The position numbers were made by a program, and so were the translations under genes. The notes under the pieces are model-generated. The model saw only the letters and a program-made list of their open reading frames with translations. It was not told where the DNA came from and searched no databases. Source: Treponema sp. (GTDB lineage Bacteria; Spirochaetota; Spirochaetia; Treponematales; Treponemataceae). Taken from it: a stretch of DNA of 64,000 bases. The stretch is from positions 68,849 to 132,848 of the forward strand of contig JAEDJA010000002.1 in assembly GCA_016296575.1 (NCBI GenBank), in the 5' to 3' direction. Positions 63,971-64,000 of the stretch are shown here, one piece after another; within the stretch, counting starts at the first letter, position 1, and every line of letters begins with the position of its first letter.

Positions 63971-64000
63971 GCCAGCAGCTTCCTACTTTCCCGCGTTAGC
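63971..64000 (-). rRNA. rrf: 5S rRNA, 3' end (partial)
   Basis: The minus strand of the last 30 bases ends CGCGGGAAAGTAGGAAGC-TGCTGGC, matching the 3' end of 5S rRNA (conserved AGTAGG and closing helix) followed by a T run. The rest lies outside the window. An rRNA operon on the minus strand is expected beyond 64000. Confidence 0.62.

Larger units (their letters stand above)
63564..63973 (+). repeat. Tandem repeat of about 210 bp, two copies
   Basis: Copy 1 is 63564-63773 and copy 2 is 63774-63973, nearly identical (differences such as TTAACGG/TTAATGG). Each begins ACTA(A/G)TTTCTTTC(T/C)ACGGGC, carries a GCAGCTTAGCTGC palindrome and an AAAAACAACC/GGCTGTTTTT hairpin, and ends in TTTTTTTAAACAAAAAAAAGCC. 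Each contains a 5S-rRNA-like segment. Confidence 0.85.

Noticed and set aside
63564..63973. Integron cassette attC repeats at the window end
   Set aside because: The repeat core aligns better with 5S rRNA, and the true 5S 3' end next to it explains the sequence.

Overview
The window looks like a chromosome segment of a fermentative, host- or rumen-associated spirochaete, most likely a Treponema. The sequence is AT-rich. It carries a class I (archaeal-type) lysyl-tRNA synthetase, many short-signal lipoproteins, pyruvate formate-lyase, an S10-spc-alpha ribosomal cluster preceded by tuf, and an omptin-like outer-membrane protease. The genus is inferred from protein character and gene content, not from a database match.

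Layout. 1-8.2 kb: the 3' end of a CorC/HlyC-type protein, an omptin-like protease, a DTW-domain tRNA modifier, an SH3-domain lipoprotein, then acyl-CoA synthetase, fabF and class I lysS. 8.2-19.7 kb is accessory: a dispersed inverted-repeat element, a DUF4160/DUF2442 pair, an NfeD/SPFH membrane pair, an AAA/DUF4143 ATPase preceded by four repeats at exactly 33-bp spacing, and a large secreted RHS protein with a possible papain-like C-terminal domain followed by two small genes. 19.7-24.4 kb, minus strand: CBS-ACT protein, an unknown 484-aa protein, a PTS IIA domain protein and transketolase. 24.5-39.6 kb, minus strand: tuf, rpsJ through rplQ, secY, rpoA and a small zinc-ribbon gene, closed by a clear terminator. 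40.2-46.5 kb: serine acetyltransferase, pflB behind a structured leader with an internal terminator, an NifU-domain protein, a SlyD-like isomerase, a PrsW-like membrane protease and a radical SAM protein. 46.6-61.1 kb: a Y-family polymerase with a YolD-like partner, a glycosidase-like unknown, parE, cardiolipin synthase, an anchored solute-binding-like protein, a cytoplasmic GH5 enzyme, a MATE exporter and carB. 61.2-64 kb: HAD phosphatase, lipoprotein, an internally deleted IS21-like element with an apparent 4-bp target duplication, two tandem 5S-rRNA-like relics, and the 3' end of an apparently intact 5S rRNA on the minus strand, so an rRNA operon probably begins just beyond the window.

Most of the core is ordinary. 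The points most worth a second look are the 33-bp-period repeats before the ATPase, the pflB leader RNA, the palindrome shared by the divergent radical SAM and Y-polymerase promoters, several -10 boxes lying 6-8 nt from start codons (possible leaderless mRNAs), the omptin-like protein, the RHS tail, the AGGGGCTGTCC inverted-repeat family found after three genes, and the tandem 5S relics. No CRISPR array, tRNA gene or intact prophage was seen.
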